6,758 bases of DNA. It comes from an uncultured Eubacteriales bacterium. GTDB lineage: Bacteria; Bacillota; Clostridia; Oscillospirales; Ruminococcaceae. Numbering within the stretch: position 1 is the stretch's first letter; each line of letters opens with the position of its first letter. The stretch covers positions 1 to 6,758 of the forward strand of contig ONLC01000121.1 of the NCBI GenBank assembly GCA_900318545.1, given 5' to 3'. Below are positions 1-6,758 of the stretch, piece after piece. The notes below the pieces were generated by a model that made no database searches, had not been told where the DNA came from, and saw nothing but the letters and a program-made list of their open reading frames with translations. The position numbers were made by a program, and so were the translations under genes.

Positions 1-699
1 GTACTTCTCGGACAGCAGCTTAAAGAGCGTATCAAAGCACGAACAGACAGAAATATCCGTAACTATCAGACACAGCATTATCTGACCGCTGTGCTCTCCC
101 CTTCTCAGATAAATATGCCGCAGCAGTCCTGTGCCCTGCTCCTCATTATATGCCTTGATGTGCTCGGCGTTCACATAGTCCATAATATCAGTAACAATAC
201 TTGCAAAAATCTCAGGCTGGAGGTTACAATCAAGGTTCATACATACCCTGTGCGAACGCTTTGCATAAAAGCCGCATACAGCCTTACCGTTTTGCTCAGC
301 TACAGGGTACTGTGCCTTATTCCTATAGTGTGAGATATTCTCCGCACCGACAAAAGGCTCAAACTCGGGCTCCAGCCCTCCGATACGCTTAAAGGCCTCT
401 TTCACAAAGCTGTTTTTGAGCCTGCATTCCTCTTCATAGCTAAAATGCCTGAACGAACAGCCTCCGCACTGCTTATACACAGGGCAGTCCTGCTCCGTGC
501 GGTGCTCTGAGGGTGTAAGCAGGTTCTCAATAATACCGTAGCAGTAGGACTTGCCGAGCTTTACTATCCTACAGGCTATCCTGTCGCCCACAGCAGTAAG
601 AGGAACAAACACAGCCATACCCTCATATCTGCCGACACCGTTGCCCTCATTGGTGATGTCGGTTATTTCAAGCTCTATAATGTCATTCTTTTTCAGCAT
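1..699 (-). CDS. rlmD: 23S rRNA (uracil-C5)-methyltransferase, RlmD/RumA-type, N-terminal part (3' end cut by window edge)
   Basis: Predicted SAM-dependent enzyme that methylates C5 of a uridine in RNA, by family 23S rRNA U1939 and possibly U747 (the RlmCD type of Firmicutes). The gene reads 233 codons from ATG at 699 to the window edge without a stop. Residues 1 to about 58 (beginning MLKKNDIIELEI) look like a TRAM RNA-binding domain. A [4Fe-4S] cysteine set follows: C72, C78 and C81 (CPVYKQCGGC) and C158 (MNLDCNLQ), a spacing that matches the four cluster cysteines of E. coli RumA. The HYRNKAQYPV segment is also typical. The SAM-binding site and catalytic cysteine would lie in the missing half, since family members have about 450 residues. 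The start overlaps the 3' end of hemZ by 17 bp and has an AGAGG site 6 nt upstream, so the gene is probably translationally coupled. The exact target uridine cannot be read from this part; TrmA-type tRNA specificity is less likely because the Fe-S cysteines are present. Confidence 0.88.
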   Translation of the reverse strand, partial: MLKKNDIIELEITDITNEGNGVGRYEGMAVFVPLTAVGDRIACRIVKLGKSYCYGIIENLLTPSEHRTEQDCPVYKQCGGCSFRHFSYEEECRLKNSFVKEAFKRIGGLEPEFEPFVGAENISHYRNKAQYPVAEQNGKAVCGFYAKRSHRVCMNLDCNLQPEIFASIVTDIMDYVNAEHIKAYNEEQGTGLLRHIYLRRGEHSGQIMLCLIVTDISVCSCFDTLFKLLSEKY

Positions 700-2155
700 A
701 GAAATCCTCTATTTCATCTTTTTTCTTCAGCATCAGATCAAAATGCTTGTTATACTCAAGTGGAAATTTATAGTTGAAAACTCGTTCCAGCCGCTTATTT
801 TCAACATCTACCAGCTTGGTCGATGCACCTGCACCCATAGCAAGGATAGTCTGCACCTCTTCCATAATGTAGATGTTATAAAGGCTCTCGTAACCGGGCT
901 TAGTCCAGCCGATATTTTCAAGGTTATCGAGCATATTTTTCTGCCTGTAGAGGTAATACGGTCTGTAGCCAGCCTCGAGGAGCTTTTCGCTTGCATAGCT
1001 TACCATTTCGGAAGCAGGGTTATCAAGAACAGTTCTGTCGTGCGACTGGTTTATCCTTGCAGAACGCTTTATTGAAAGCGTATGCACGGTTATATTCTCG
1101 GGCGACAGCCTGATAAGCTCATCTATAGTGTGCTTAAAGCTCTCGACCGTATCAGACGGAAGGCCTGCGATTATATCTGTGTTTATGCACTCAAAACCGA
1201 TTCTTCTTGCAAGCTTGAAGCTTTCATAGAACTGAGCTGTAGTATGCTTTCTGCCAATGGCTTCAAGAACATTATCATTGAGAGTCTGAGGATTGATCGA
1301 TATCCTTTTGCAGCCAAGAGCTTTTATAGTTTTGAGCTTATCTTCTGTAATTGTATCAGGGCGGCCTGCCTCGATAGTATGTTCTCTGAGTGCAGACATA
1401 TCAAAGCTTTCAGCGATAGTATTCATTATTCTTTCCAGCTGCGGTGCAGTAAACGTAGTGGGAGTACCGCCTCCGAAATAAACAGTATCAAGTCTCAGAC
1501 CCAGCTTTTTCACAAGCGAGCCTGTGTATCTTATCTCCTCGCAAAGCTTATTTATGTACTCGGGGATAAGCTTCATTGTGCCCTCAACCGACTGCGAAAC
1601 AAAAGAACAATATGAGCATCTTGTCGGGCAGAACGGAACAGAAACGTAAAGACTAAAGCTGTTCTTTGAGAGCTCATCAAGTGCATTCTTCTGAATCTGT
1701 GCAGTAAGGTACGAGAGCTCGCACTTTTCATCGGAGCACAGATATTTGGTTTTAAGAGTCTTTGTGATCTCTTCTTTGTCCATACCATCAGAGATCATAG
1801 CATTTACACGCTTAACAGGCCTTATCCCTGTGATAACGCCCCAACCCGAGGATTTACCTGTCAGCCTTTGCATAAGCATATACAAAAGCCTTGACATAAT
1901 GAGCTCACAGTCTGCATCAAGACCTGTATCGCCTGCTCTGATAATATGACTTTTGTGCAGGCGTTTACCATTGTACGATGCGATCACATAAAGAAGTGTG
2001 TAACCCTTATACTTTCTTTCTCTTGCATAGATGTAGTCATCATCAGTATCGATCCTGTTACTGTAGACATGATTAAATAAGCTGGCAGGGATAAAAAGCT
2101 TTATTATCCCTTCCAGCTCATATTTATAGTCGTTTCCGCTGAATATCAGTGTCAT
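683..2155 (-). CDS. hemZ: HemZ-type radical SAM protein (oxygen-independent coproporphyrinogen III dehydrogenase family)
   Basis: 490-residue cytoplasmic radical SAM protein, close to the length of B. subtilis HemZ (about 500). The family is annotated as oxidatively decarboxylating coproporphyrinogen III to protoporphyrinogen IX without oxygen. Seen in the sequence: the 4Fe-4S/SAM motif CPTRCSYC with C176, C180 and C183; the SAM-binding glycine motif YFGGGTPTTF at 226-235; EAGRPDTI at 262-269; SINPQTLN at 286-293; IGRKHT at 300-305; and a HemZ-like C-terminal block YYLYRQKNM at 400-408 followed by MGAGAST at 440-446. Residues 1 to about 165 form an N-terminal region absent from HemN, carrying the motif GWGVITGIRPVKR at 104-116. 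The ATG overlaps the stop of the upstream MBL gene as ATGA and is preceded by GAGGG, so the start is well supported. No other haem biosynthesis gene is visible, so the physiological substrate in this organism is uncertain. HemW-like or another porphyrin-independent role cannot be excluded. Confidence 0.92.
   Translation of the reverse strand: MTLIFSGNDYKYELEGIIKLFIPASLFNHVYSNRIDTDDDYIYARERKYKGYTLLYVIASYNGKRLHKSHIIRAGDTGLDADCELIMSRLLYMLMQRLTGKSSGWGVITGIRPVKRVNAMISDGMDKEEITKTLKTKYLCSDEKCELSYLTAQIQKNALDELSKNSFSLYVSVPFCPTRCSYCSFVSQSVEGTMKLIPEYINKLCEEIRYTGSLVKKLGLRLDTVYFGGGTPTTFTAPQLERIMNTIAESFDMSALREHTIEAGRPDTITEDKLKTIKALGCKRISINPQTLNDNVLEAIGRKHTTAQFYESFKLARRIGFECINTDIIAGLPSDTVESFKHTIDELIRLSPENITVHTLSIKRSARINQSHDRTVLDNPASEMVSYASEKLLEAGYRPYYLYRQKNMLDNLENIGWTKPGYESLYNIYIMEEVQTILAMGAGASTKLVDVENKRLERVFNYKFPLEYNKHFDLMLKKKDEIEDFYAEKE
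706..710 (-). promoter_or_regulatory. Shine-Dalgarno site of the rlmD-like gene within hemZ
   Basis: AGAGG on the minus strand, 6 nt before the ATG at 699 and within the hemZ coding sequence. It fixes the methyltransferase start and gives the 17 bp overlap with the hemZ 3' end (683-699). Confidence 0.75.
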
Positions 2156-2796
2156 TCAAGTTCCCTCATTGCCTGCTGTAAATAATAATTGTATTTACGT
2201 TCTTCATCAAGTGTAGTCGGGCTCATGTGACCCGGATATATAGTAAGATTCCCTCCGAGATCAGCAATTTTAATAAGCGACTTCATCATAGCATTTATAT
2301 CCCCGTCGGGCAAATCTGTTCTGCCGATACTTCTTGCAAATAGTGTATCTCCCGTAAACATTACATTGCCGCAGATAAAGCATACCGAACCTTTTGTATG
2401 CCCCGGAGTCTCCAGAACATCAAATTCGAGCTCGTCAAGAGTGAGGATATCATTCTCTGTAAACAGAGTTACATCACCTGTATAATTTCTGATGCCTTTG
2501 GCTCTGAAAAAAACAGATAGCATTTCATCATTATCGGTAAGCTTGTTTTTGTCAAGCGGATGGATATAGACCTCACAGCCTGTTTCATCAACAAGATCGG
2601 CTACTGCACCTATATGGTCAAAATGGCCGTGTGTGAGAAAAATCTTTTTTAGCGAAACTCCGAAAATATCAAGCTGATCGAGAATATACTCTGCATCATC
2701 GGGTGCATCTATAAGAACAGCATTATTCTGCTCACTTGCAACAATATAGCTGTTAGTATCACAGATGCTGAGCGGTTTTAGCTGATAGATCTTCAT
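2152..2796 (-). CDS. Metallo-beta-lactamase-fold hydrolase (glyoxalase II / YqgX-like)
   Basis: Small soluble MBL-fold hydrolase of the hydroxyacylglutathione hydrolase-like group, predicted to bind two metal ions and hydrolyse a thioester or ester; the substrate is unknown. From the preferred ATG at 2796 it has 214 residues. Positions below count from that start. The metal motif HGHFDH lies in LTHGHFDHIG (H56, H58, D60, H61), with further ligands H133 (TPGHTKGS), D150 (FTGDTLFARS) and H190 (YPGHMSPTT), so the active site is complete. The segment SIGRTDLPDGD is characteristic of this subgroup. A GTG at 2808 in the same frame would add four residues and overlap the relA stop, but GTGAGG sits 6 nt before the ATG as an ideal Shine-Dalgarno site, so I prefer the ATG. 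The gene starts 8 bp after relA and overlaps hemZ by 4 bp. The residue after the last ligand is Met where related proteins usually have Gly. Confidence 0.92.
   Translation of the reverse strand: MKIYQLKPLSICDTNSYIVASEQNNAVLIDAPDDAEYILDQLDIFGVSLKKIFLTHGHFDHIGAVADLVDETGCEVYIHPLDKNKLTDNDEMLSVFFRAKGIRNYTGDVTLFTENDILTLDELEFDVLETPGHTKGSVCFICGNVMFTGDTLFARSIGRTDLPDGDINAMMKSLIKIADLGGNLTIYPGHMSPTTLDEERKYNYYLQQAMRELE
2163..2167 (-). promoter_or_regulatory. Shine-Dalgarno site of hemZ within the MBL gene
   Basis: GAGGG on the minus strand, 7 nt before the hemZ ATG, inside the last codons of the MBL gene. Together with the ATGA stop/start overlap at 2152-2155 this suggests reinitiation by terminating ribosomes. 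Confidence 0.75.
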
Positions 2797-2802
2797 ATTA
2801 TA

Positions 2803-2808
2803 CCTCAC
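2803..2808 (-). promoter_or_regulatory. Shine-Dalgarno site of the MBL hydrolase, overlapping the relA stop codon
   Basis: GTGAGG on the minus strand, 6 nt before the ATG at 2796. The hexamer contains the relA TGA stop (2805-2807), and its first three bases are an in-frame GTG that could be mistaken for the start. Good spacing to the ATG, and only a weak purine stretch before the GTG, decide for the ATG. A ribosome terminating on relA would sit over this site, favouring coupled translation. Confidence 0.75.
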
Positions 2809-5132
2809 TTTCCGCTTCTTTCTACGGATATAACATTCTTTATCTTCTGAAGCTTTGCGATAACACGGTTAAGCTGCTCCATTCCTGCAATACTAACTGT
2901 TACCGAAAGCATAGCATTACCGTTTTTAAGCTCTCTTGAAACAGATTCGTAGATATAGATATTTATCATTGCCAGTGCCGAAGATACATCTGCAAGCAGG
3001 CCTATTCTGTCAACAGCAATAATATCAAGCGTACACTTGAAGTAGCCTGACTTGCCCTCAGTAGTTTCCCACTCTACCTTTATCCATCTGGGGGCGTTCT
3101 CCTCATTGTCTTTCTGACTCAGATAGTTGATACAATCCTTTTTGTGGATAGATATTCCGTGACCTCGTGTAATAAAGCCTATAATGTCATCACCGGGGAG
3201 TGGATTACAGCACTGTGCAAATTTGATAACACAGTTGTCTATGCCGTCAACTATTACTCCCGATGAGTTTTTGGAAGACTTAGTCTCTTCGGGAGAAACC
3301 GTTTCAATAACGGGCTTTTCACCGTATTTTTTGTTGTACTCGGCTTTGAGCCTCTGCATTACCTTCGAGAGAACAACTCCGCCGTAGCCGATAGCCGCAA
3401 AGAAATCATCGAGCGTTTCACAGCTGTGTCTGTGCATATCAAGCTTTAAGAAGCTTTCAAGCTCCTCCTCGGGTACACGCATATTGTTTCTGCGAAACTC
3501 TCTTTCAAGAGCTGTTCTGCCCTCGAAAATATTCTCCTCACGACGTTCTTTCTTAAACCAAGAACGTATCTTTGACTTAGCTTCATTTGTCTTTGCAATA
3601 TTGAGCCATGAACGGCTCGGACCGTGGCCCTCTGTGTTATATGTCAGTATTTCAATGATCTCACCTGTTTTGATCTGATAATCGTATGAGACCATTTTCT
3701 TATCGACCTTAGCCCCTGACATTCTGTGGCCTACCTCCGTATGGATAGCGTATGCGAAGTCGATAACAGTTGCACCGACAGGCAGAGTTATCATATCACC
3801 CTTTGGAGTAAAAGCAAATACGTCCTCGGGAGCAAGATCGTTCTTAATAGCACGGACTATCTCCTCAACGTCATTTGAACCCTGCTGAGACTCGATTATC
3901 TGTCTTATCCATGCAAGCCTGCGGTCGTCCTTGGAGTTGCTGCTAATGCCCTCTTTGTATTTCCAGTGAGCGGCAATTCCGTATTCAGCCATTCGGTGCA
4001 TCTCCTGAGTTCTTATCTGCACCTCAAAGGGTATGCCCTCACGGCCGATAACTGTGGTATGCAGCGACTGATACATATTAGCCTTAGGTGTTGAGATATA
4101 ATCCTTGAAGCGGTTAGGTATTGGTCTGAACATGTCGTGGATAATTCCAAGCACATTATAGCACTCGGTAACAGTGTTGACAATTATCCTTACAGCGTAT
4201 CGGTCATATATCTGGTCTATCTCCTTGCCGTCACGATATACCTTCTTGTAAATACCGTAGTTGCTTTTAACTCTGCCCTCGATCTCGGGAACAGGGTCAA
4301 AATCCTTTGAAAGTCTGTCGTGTATCTTCTGCTTGATGCTCTCAACAAGATCTTCTCTGGCACTGCGTCTGAGCTTCATCTGCTCATCTATCTCCGCATA
4401 AGCATAGGGATCAAGATAGAAAAACGCAAGGTCTTCAAACTCCTCCTTAATTGAACGAATACCGAGTCTGTGAGCTATAGGAGCATAAATGTTCATTGTT
4501 TCATGAGCAATAGTTCTTCTCTTCTGCTCACGGCAATAGTTCAGAGTTCTCATATTGTGGAGCCTGTCTGCAAGCTTGATTATGATAACTCTGATATCCT
4601 CACTCATTGCAAGAAGTATCTTTCTGATATTCTCGGCTTTCTGCTCTTCTTTGGTAAATATCTCGACCTTGCCGAGCTTTGTAACACCGTTTACGAGCAT
4701 TTCAACATCGGTACCGAATTTCTTTCTTATCTCGTCAAGTGTACAGTCGGTATCTTCTACAACATCGTGCAGAAGTGCCGCACATATCGTATCGGTGTCC
4801 ATTCCAAGCTCAAGAAGGATATATGCAACCGCCAGCGGATGTGTAATATACGGCTCTCCGGATTCGCGCTTCTGCTCATGATGATAATGCTCTGCAAGCT
4901 CATAAGCAGAAACAATCTTTGACAGATCATACTGCTTATCATCATCAAGTATCTTCTGCAAAAGTGTATCAATGGTACATACATCTTCATCGCCGACGTG
5001 TTCGGGGAAATTATCCTCATGAACGGGTTTAAGGAGTCTCTTGCGAATCAATTCGGGAGATTCCTGTTTGTTTTCATCGTTTGTATAATCAGCTTGCTGT
5101 TCCAGCATCTCAGTTTTGTCCTTGTCCGACAT
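2805..5132 (-). CDS. relA: Bifunctional (p)ppGpp synthetase/hydrolase, Rel (RelA/SpoT family)
   Basis: 775-residue long RSH enzyme that makes (p)ppGpp from ATP and GTP/GDP on ribosomes stalled with uncharged tRNA and also degrades it. HD hydrolase domain: H98 (YITHPL), H122-D123 and E126-D127 (LLHDVVEDTD, the HDxxED form of active hydrolases), and KLADRLHNMRT with D189. Synthetase domain: D310 (YDRYAVRII), RFKDYIS at 341-347 (the RXKD form of bifunctional Rel, unlike EXDD of RelA), Y354 (YQSLHTT) and E370 (FEVQIRT), then the segment around H379-H389. TGS domain lies at about 436-498. The zinc-finger-like domain has C641, C642, H663 and C667, and an ACT domain covers about 698-772. Both active sites look intact. 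Residues 1 to about 47 are an acidic, Gln/Asn-rich extension compared with B. subtilis Rel (734 residues). AAAGGAG 5 nt before the ATG fixes the start. It follows recJ by 33 bp and precedes the MBL gene by 8 bp. Confidence 0.97.
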   Translation of the reverse strand: MSDKDKTEMLEQQADYTNDENKQESPELIRKRLLKPVHEDNFPEHVGDEDVCTIDTLLQKILDDDKQYDLSKIVSAYELAEHYHHEQKRESGEPYITHPLAVAYILLELGMDTDTICAALLHDVVEDTDCTLDEIRKKFGTDVEMLVNGVTKLGKVEIFTKEEQKAENIRKILLAMSEDIRVIIIKLADRLHNMRTLNYCREQKRRTIAHETMNIYAPIAHRLGIRSIKEEFEDLAFFYLDPYAYAEIDEQMKLRRSAREDLVESIKQKIHDRLSKDFDPVPEIEGRVKSNYGIYKKVYRDGKEIDQIYDRYAVRIIVNTVTECYNVLGIIHDMFRPIPNRFKDYISTPKANMYQSLHTTVIGREGIPFEVQIRTQEMHRMAEYGIAAHWKYKEGISSNSKDDRRLAWIRQIIESQQGSNDVEEIVRAIKNDLAPEDVFAFTPKGDMITLPVGATVIDFAYAIHTEVGHRMSGAKVDKKMVSYDYQIKTGEIIEILTYNTEGHGPSRSWLNIAKTNEAKSKIRSWFKKERREENIFEGRTALEREFRRNNMRVPEEELESFLKLDMHRHSCETLDDFFAAIGYGGVVLSKVMQRLKAEYNKKYGEKPVIETVSPEETKSSKNSSGVIVDGIDNCVIKFAQCCNPLPGDDIIGFITRGHGISIHKKDCINYLSQKDNEENAPRWIKVEWETTEGKSGYFKCTLDIIAVDRIGLLADVSSALAMINIYIYESVSRELKNGNAMLSVTVSIAGMEQLNRVIAKLQKIKNVISVERSGK

Positions 5133-5137
5133 AATAA

Positions 5138-5144
5138 CTCCTTT
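5138..5144 (-). promoter_or_regulatory. Shine-Dalgarno site of relA
   Basis: AAAGGAG on the minus strand, 5 nt before the relA ATG. It lies in the 33 bp recJ-relA gap (5133-5165), the only real intergenic space in the window, which contains no hairpin or evident promoter. It supports the long form of Rel including the N-terminal extension. Confidence 0.9.
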
Positions 5145-5165
5145 CTCTCTGATCTTATCTGAGGG

Positions 5166-6758
5166 TCACAACATAGTATTTAGCTTTTTAAGAATAGGTG
5201 CATCATCAAGGTCAACCTTGTGCTCAGGCTTGACCCAGCCTATCTTTTCGCTGGCAGGCAGAAACTTGATAAGCCCTTTTTCTGCAAAAATATCTATGCA
5301 TATTCTTAGCTTGCAATAATTCATAGTATCACTTGTCAGCCTCATAAACAAATTGTCAAGTGTAGTGATCTTAACTGCACTTATGTATTTATATACGTTA
5401 ACAAGCTCCTGTCTTACGGGAATGATCTTCTTTATAAAGTTTGCAGGAAGAGTCTCCCCTCTCATAAGCTTTTCATAGGTTTCCTTAGCTGCAAAGTATC
5501 TTTCCTGTTTTACTCCGCTAAGTCTGAAATCAACAACCTTGGCTTCAGCCGATTCACGGCCGTTAAACCGGTTGACTTCAAGATTTACAAGCATATCGAG
5601 CTTATCACCTACCGAAAAACCCGGATTTGCAGTTTTAAGATTGAAAAACTTCGCAACACCCGAAGCACTTCCATAGGTATAATCTATCTTGGTGTGCAGG
5701 CCCTCCTGTCCCATAGGACTGATACGCTTGACTACCGCACCAAGTATCGCAAAGGTCGGCGTGCTGTTAGCTTCTCCAAAGGGCTCAAGCCTAGACAAGC
5801 TATCAATATTTGATACATTCAGCTCCTGAGGCTGCAAAAGCTTATCAGCAGTGAGTGTGTATACAGGGAATTTCTCCTGACTCTCGGAATACTCATAGAT
5901 CATTTTTCTGAACCTGCCAATGTCCTCTTCTTTCAATGAGAAACCGCCCGCACATTCATGTCCGCCGAGCTTTGTAAGCACATCGGAGCAGTGCTGAAGA
6001 CACTTAAAAATATTAAAGCCCTTCAGACTTCTTGCTGAGCCTCTTGAATTGCCGTTTTCATCAGTAGTGATAATAAAATTAGGCTTCCCGTAATAGTCCA
6101 TTATTTTTGATGAAATAATACCAACCACTCCGTGATGCCAGCCTTTTCCATCAACAACTATGACCCTATGATTGAGCACATCGGGATTATCATTTAGGTG
6201 TTTTACTATTTCGCCCATTATCTGACGTTCGACTTCCTTTCTCTGATTATTCAGAGTTACCAGAGTCTCAGCATAAGAGGCTGCTTCATCATCATCCTCT
6301 GCAAGCAGAAGCTTTACCGCCGTTATAGGAGAACCAAACCGTCCCGATGCATTGATAACAGGAGATATCTTAAAACTGATATCAACAGAATTAATGTTAT
6401 CCTTATCAAACTTTGTGAGCTCCATTAAATGAAGGAGACCAAGGTTCTCGGTATTTTTAAGGTTTTCAAGTCCCTTCTTGACAAGAGTTCTGTTCTCTCC
6501 GTTCAAGGGGACAACATCGGCTATTGTGCCGATAGCACATATATCTGCAAACTGATCCAGTACAATGTCGTAGTTTCCGTCATCAAGCATGGCGCAGAGC
6601 TTTAGTGCAACACCGACTCCGCAGAGATCCTTGAATTCAGAAGGACAATCCTGCTGATGAGGGTCAACTATTGCTCTTGCATCGGGCAGCTCAGGCGGTG
6701 CCTGATGGTGGTCTGTGACTACAAGCTCCATATCAAGCTCCTTTATAAGCTTTGCCTC
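5166..6758 (-). CDS. recJ: Single-stranded-DNA-specific 5'-3' exonuclease RecJ, C-terminal 530 codons (5' end cut by window edge)
   Basis: RecJ degrades single-stranded DNA 5' to 3' in RecF-pathway recombination, mismatch repair and base excision repair. The frame is open to the window edge, so the ATG at 6731 is internal and not a start. Counting from the edge: the DHH signature is in VVTDHHQAP (D16-H17-H18); GTIADVVPL at 77-85; INASGRFG at 135-142; the DHHA1 domain has GWHHGVVGI at 206-214, GSARSLKG at 240-247 and GGHECAGG at 265-272, the last being a nucleic-acid-contacting glycine-rich motif. An OB-fold-like region begins around RLEPFGEAN (323-331) and runs to about 415. The last 115 or so residues form a Firmicute-type C-terminal extension ending in VDLDDAPILKKLNTML, absent from the 577-residue E. 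coli protein. Metal-binding motifs I and II lie beyond the window. The gene ends with TGA, 33 bp before relA, with no terminator between them. Confidence 0.95.
   Translation of the reverse strand, partial: EAKLIKELDMELVVTDHHQAPPELPDARAIVDPHQQDCPSEFKDLCGVGVALKLCAMLDDGNYDIVLDQFADICAIGTIADVVPLNGENRTLVKKGLENLKNTENLGLLHLMELTKFDKDNINSVDISFKISPVINASGRFGSPITAVKLLLAEDDDEAASYAETLVTLNNQRKEVERQIMGEIVKHLNDNPDVLNHRVIVVDGKGWHHGVVGIISSKIMDYYGKPNFIITTDENGNSRGSARSLKGFNIFKCLQHCSDVLTKLGGHECAGGFSLKEEDIGRFRKMIYEYSESQEKFPVYTLTADKLLQPQELNVSNIDSLSRLEPFGEANSTPTFAILGAVVKRISPMGQEGLHTKIDYTYGSASGVAKFFNLKTANPGFSVGDKLDMLVNLEVNRFNGRESAEAKVVDFRLSGVKQERYFAAKETYEKLMRGETLPANFIKKIIPVRQELVNVYKYISAVKITTLDNLFMRLTSDTMNYCKLRICIDIFAEKGLIKFLPASEKIGWVKPEHKVDLDDAPILKKLNTML

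Noticed and set aside
91..392. Small plus-strand open frames at the left edge
   Set aside because: The minus strand here encodes the methyltransferase with matching TRAM and Fe-S cysteine motifs; the plus frames overlap each other and have no domain signal.
551..1615. Two nearly abutting plus-strand open frames (551-1075 and 1082-1615) opposite hemZ
   Set aside because: They lie antisense to a gene with clear radical SAM motifs, show no recognisable domain, and their composition is that expected of complementary-strand shadow frames.
2797..2802. TATAAT-like string before the MBL ATG
   Set aside because: It is the spacer between the Shine-Dalgarno site and the start codon, so a promoter -10 there could not give a leader containing that ribosome site.
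4470..4922. Plus-strand open frame of 150 codons opposite the Rel HD domain
   Set aside because: It is antisense to a highly conserved catalytic region with no recognisable protein features; a shadow frame.
5133..5165. Terminator or riboswitch in the recJ-relA gap
   Set aside because: The gap is 33 bp, has no stable inverted repeat with a T-tract, and is largely occupied by the relA Shine-Dalgarno region.
5186..5215. TTGACC (5210-5215) with a CTTAAA-like -10 about 80 bp before relA
   Set aside because: The -10 match is only 3 of 6 and lies in coding sequence; chance occurrence is likely.
5323..5359. Possible internal relA promoter in the recJ 3' end: TTGACA (minus strand, 5354-5359) and a TGATACTAT extended -10-like element (5323-5328)
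   Set aside because: The spacing between the two is about 25 nt, far from 17, and the -35 at proper distance from the -10-like element is only TTGTTT. It is too weak to annotate.

Overview
The window is a run of five tightly packed genes, all on the minus strand, so transcription runs from high to low coordinates. In transcription order they are recJ (5' end beyond the right edge), a long bifunctional RelA/SpoT-type (p)ppGpp enzyme, a small metallo-beta-lactamase-fold hydrolase, hemZ, and an rlmD/RumA-type RNA uracil-5-methyltransferase (3' end beyond the left edge). Essentially every base is coding. The only gap is about 33 bp between recJ and relA. The other junctions are an 8 bp gap, a 4 bp ATGA overlap and a 17 bp overlap, which points to one polycistronic mRNA with translational coupling. 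No rRNA, tRNA, mobile element, CRISPR array or convincing terminator is visible.

Organism: a low-to-moderate GC anaerobic Firmicute. The recJ-relA-MBL-hemZ neighbourhood, the bifunctional Rel enzyme with RFKD and HDxxED motifs, the AGGAG-type Shine-Dalgarno sites and the HemZ subtype all fit class Clostridia. The general style suggests a Ruminococcus-like Oscillospiraceae member. That last assignment is inference from familiarity, not from a search.

Layout by coordinate: 1-699 rlmD-like (N-terminal 233 codons: TRAM domain and Fe-S cysteines); 683-2155 hemZ (radical SAM); 2152-2796 MBL hydrolase (ATG start preferred over an upstream GTG at 2808); 2805-5132 relA/rel; 5166-6758 recJ (last 530 codons).

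How the genes fit together: the operon joins single-strand DNA degradation for repair and recombination (RecJ), the stringent-response alarmone switch (Rel), a probable thioester or small-molecule hydrolase, a radical SAM enzyme of the coproporphyrinogen dehydrogenase family, and an rRNA-modifying enzyme. This is a housekeeping cluster. I see no defence, mobile or evidently new multi-gene system. The points worth a second look are moderate: the missing apt and dtd genes that commonly sit in this neighbourhood, an acidic N-terminal extension on Rel, the uncharacterised N-terminal half of HemZ, and a start-site/Shine-Dalgarno overlap at the MBL gene.
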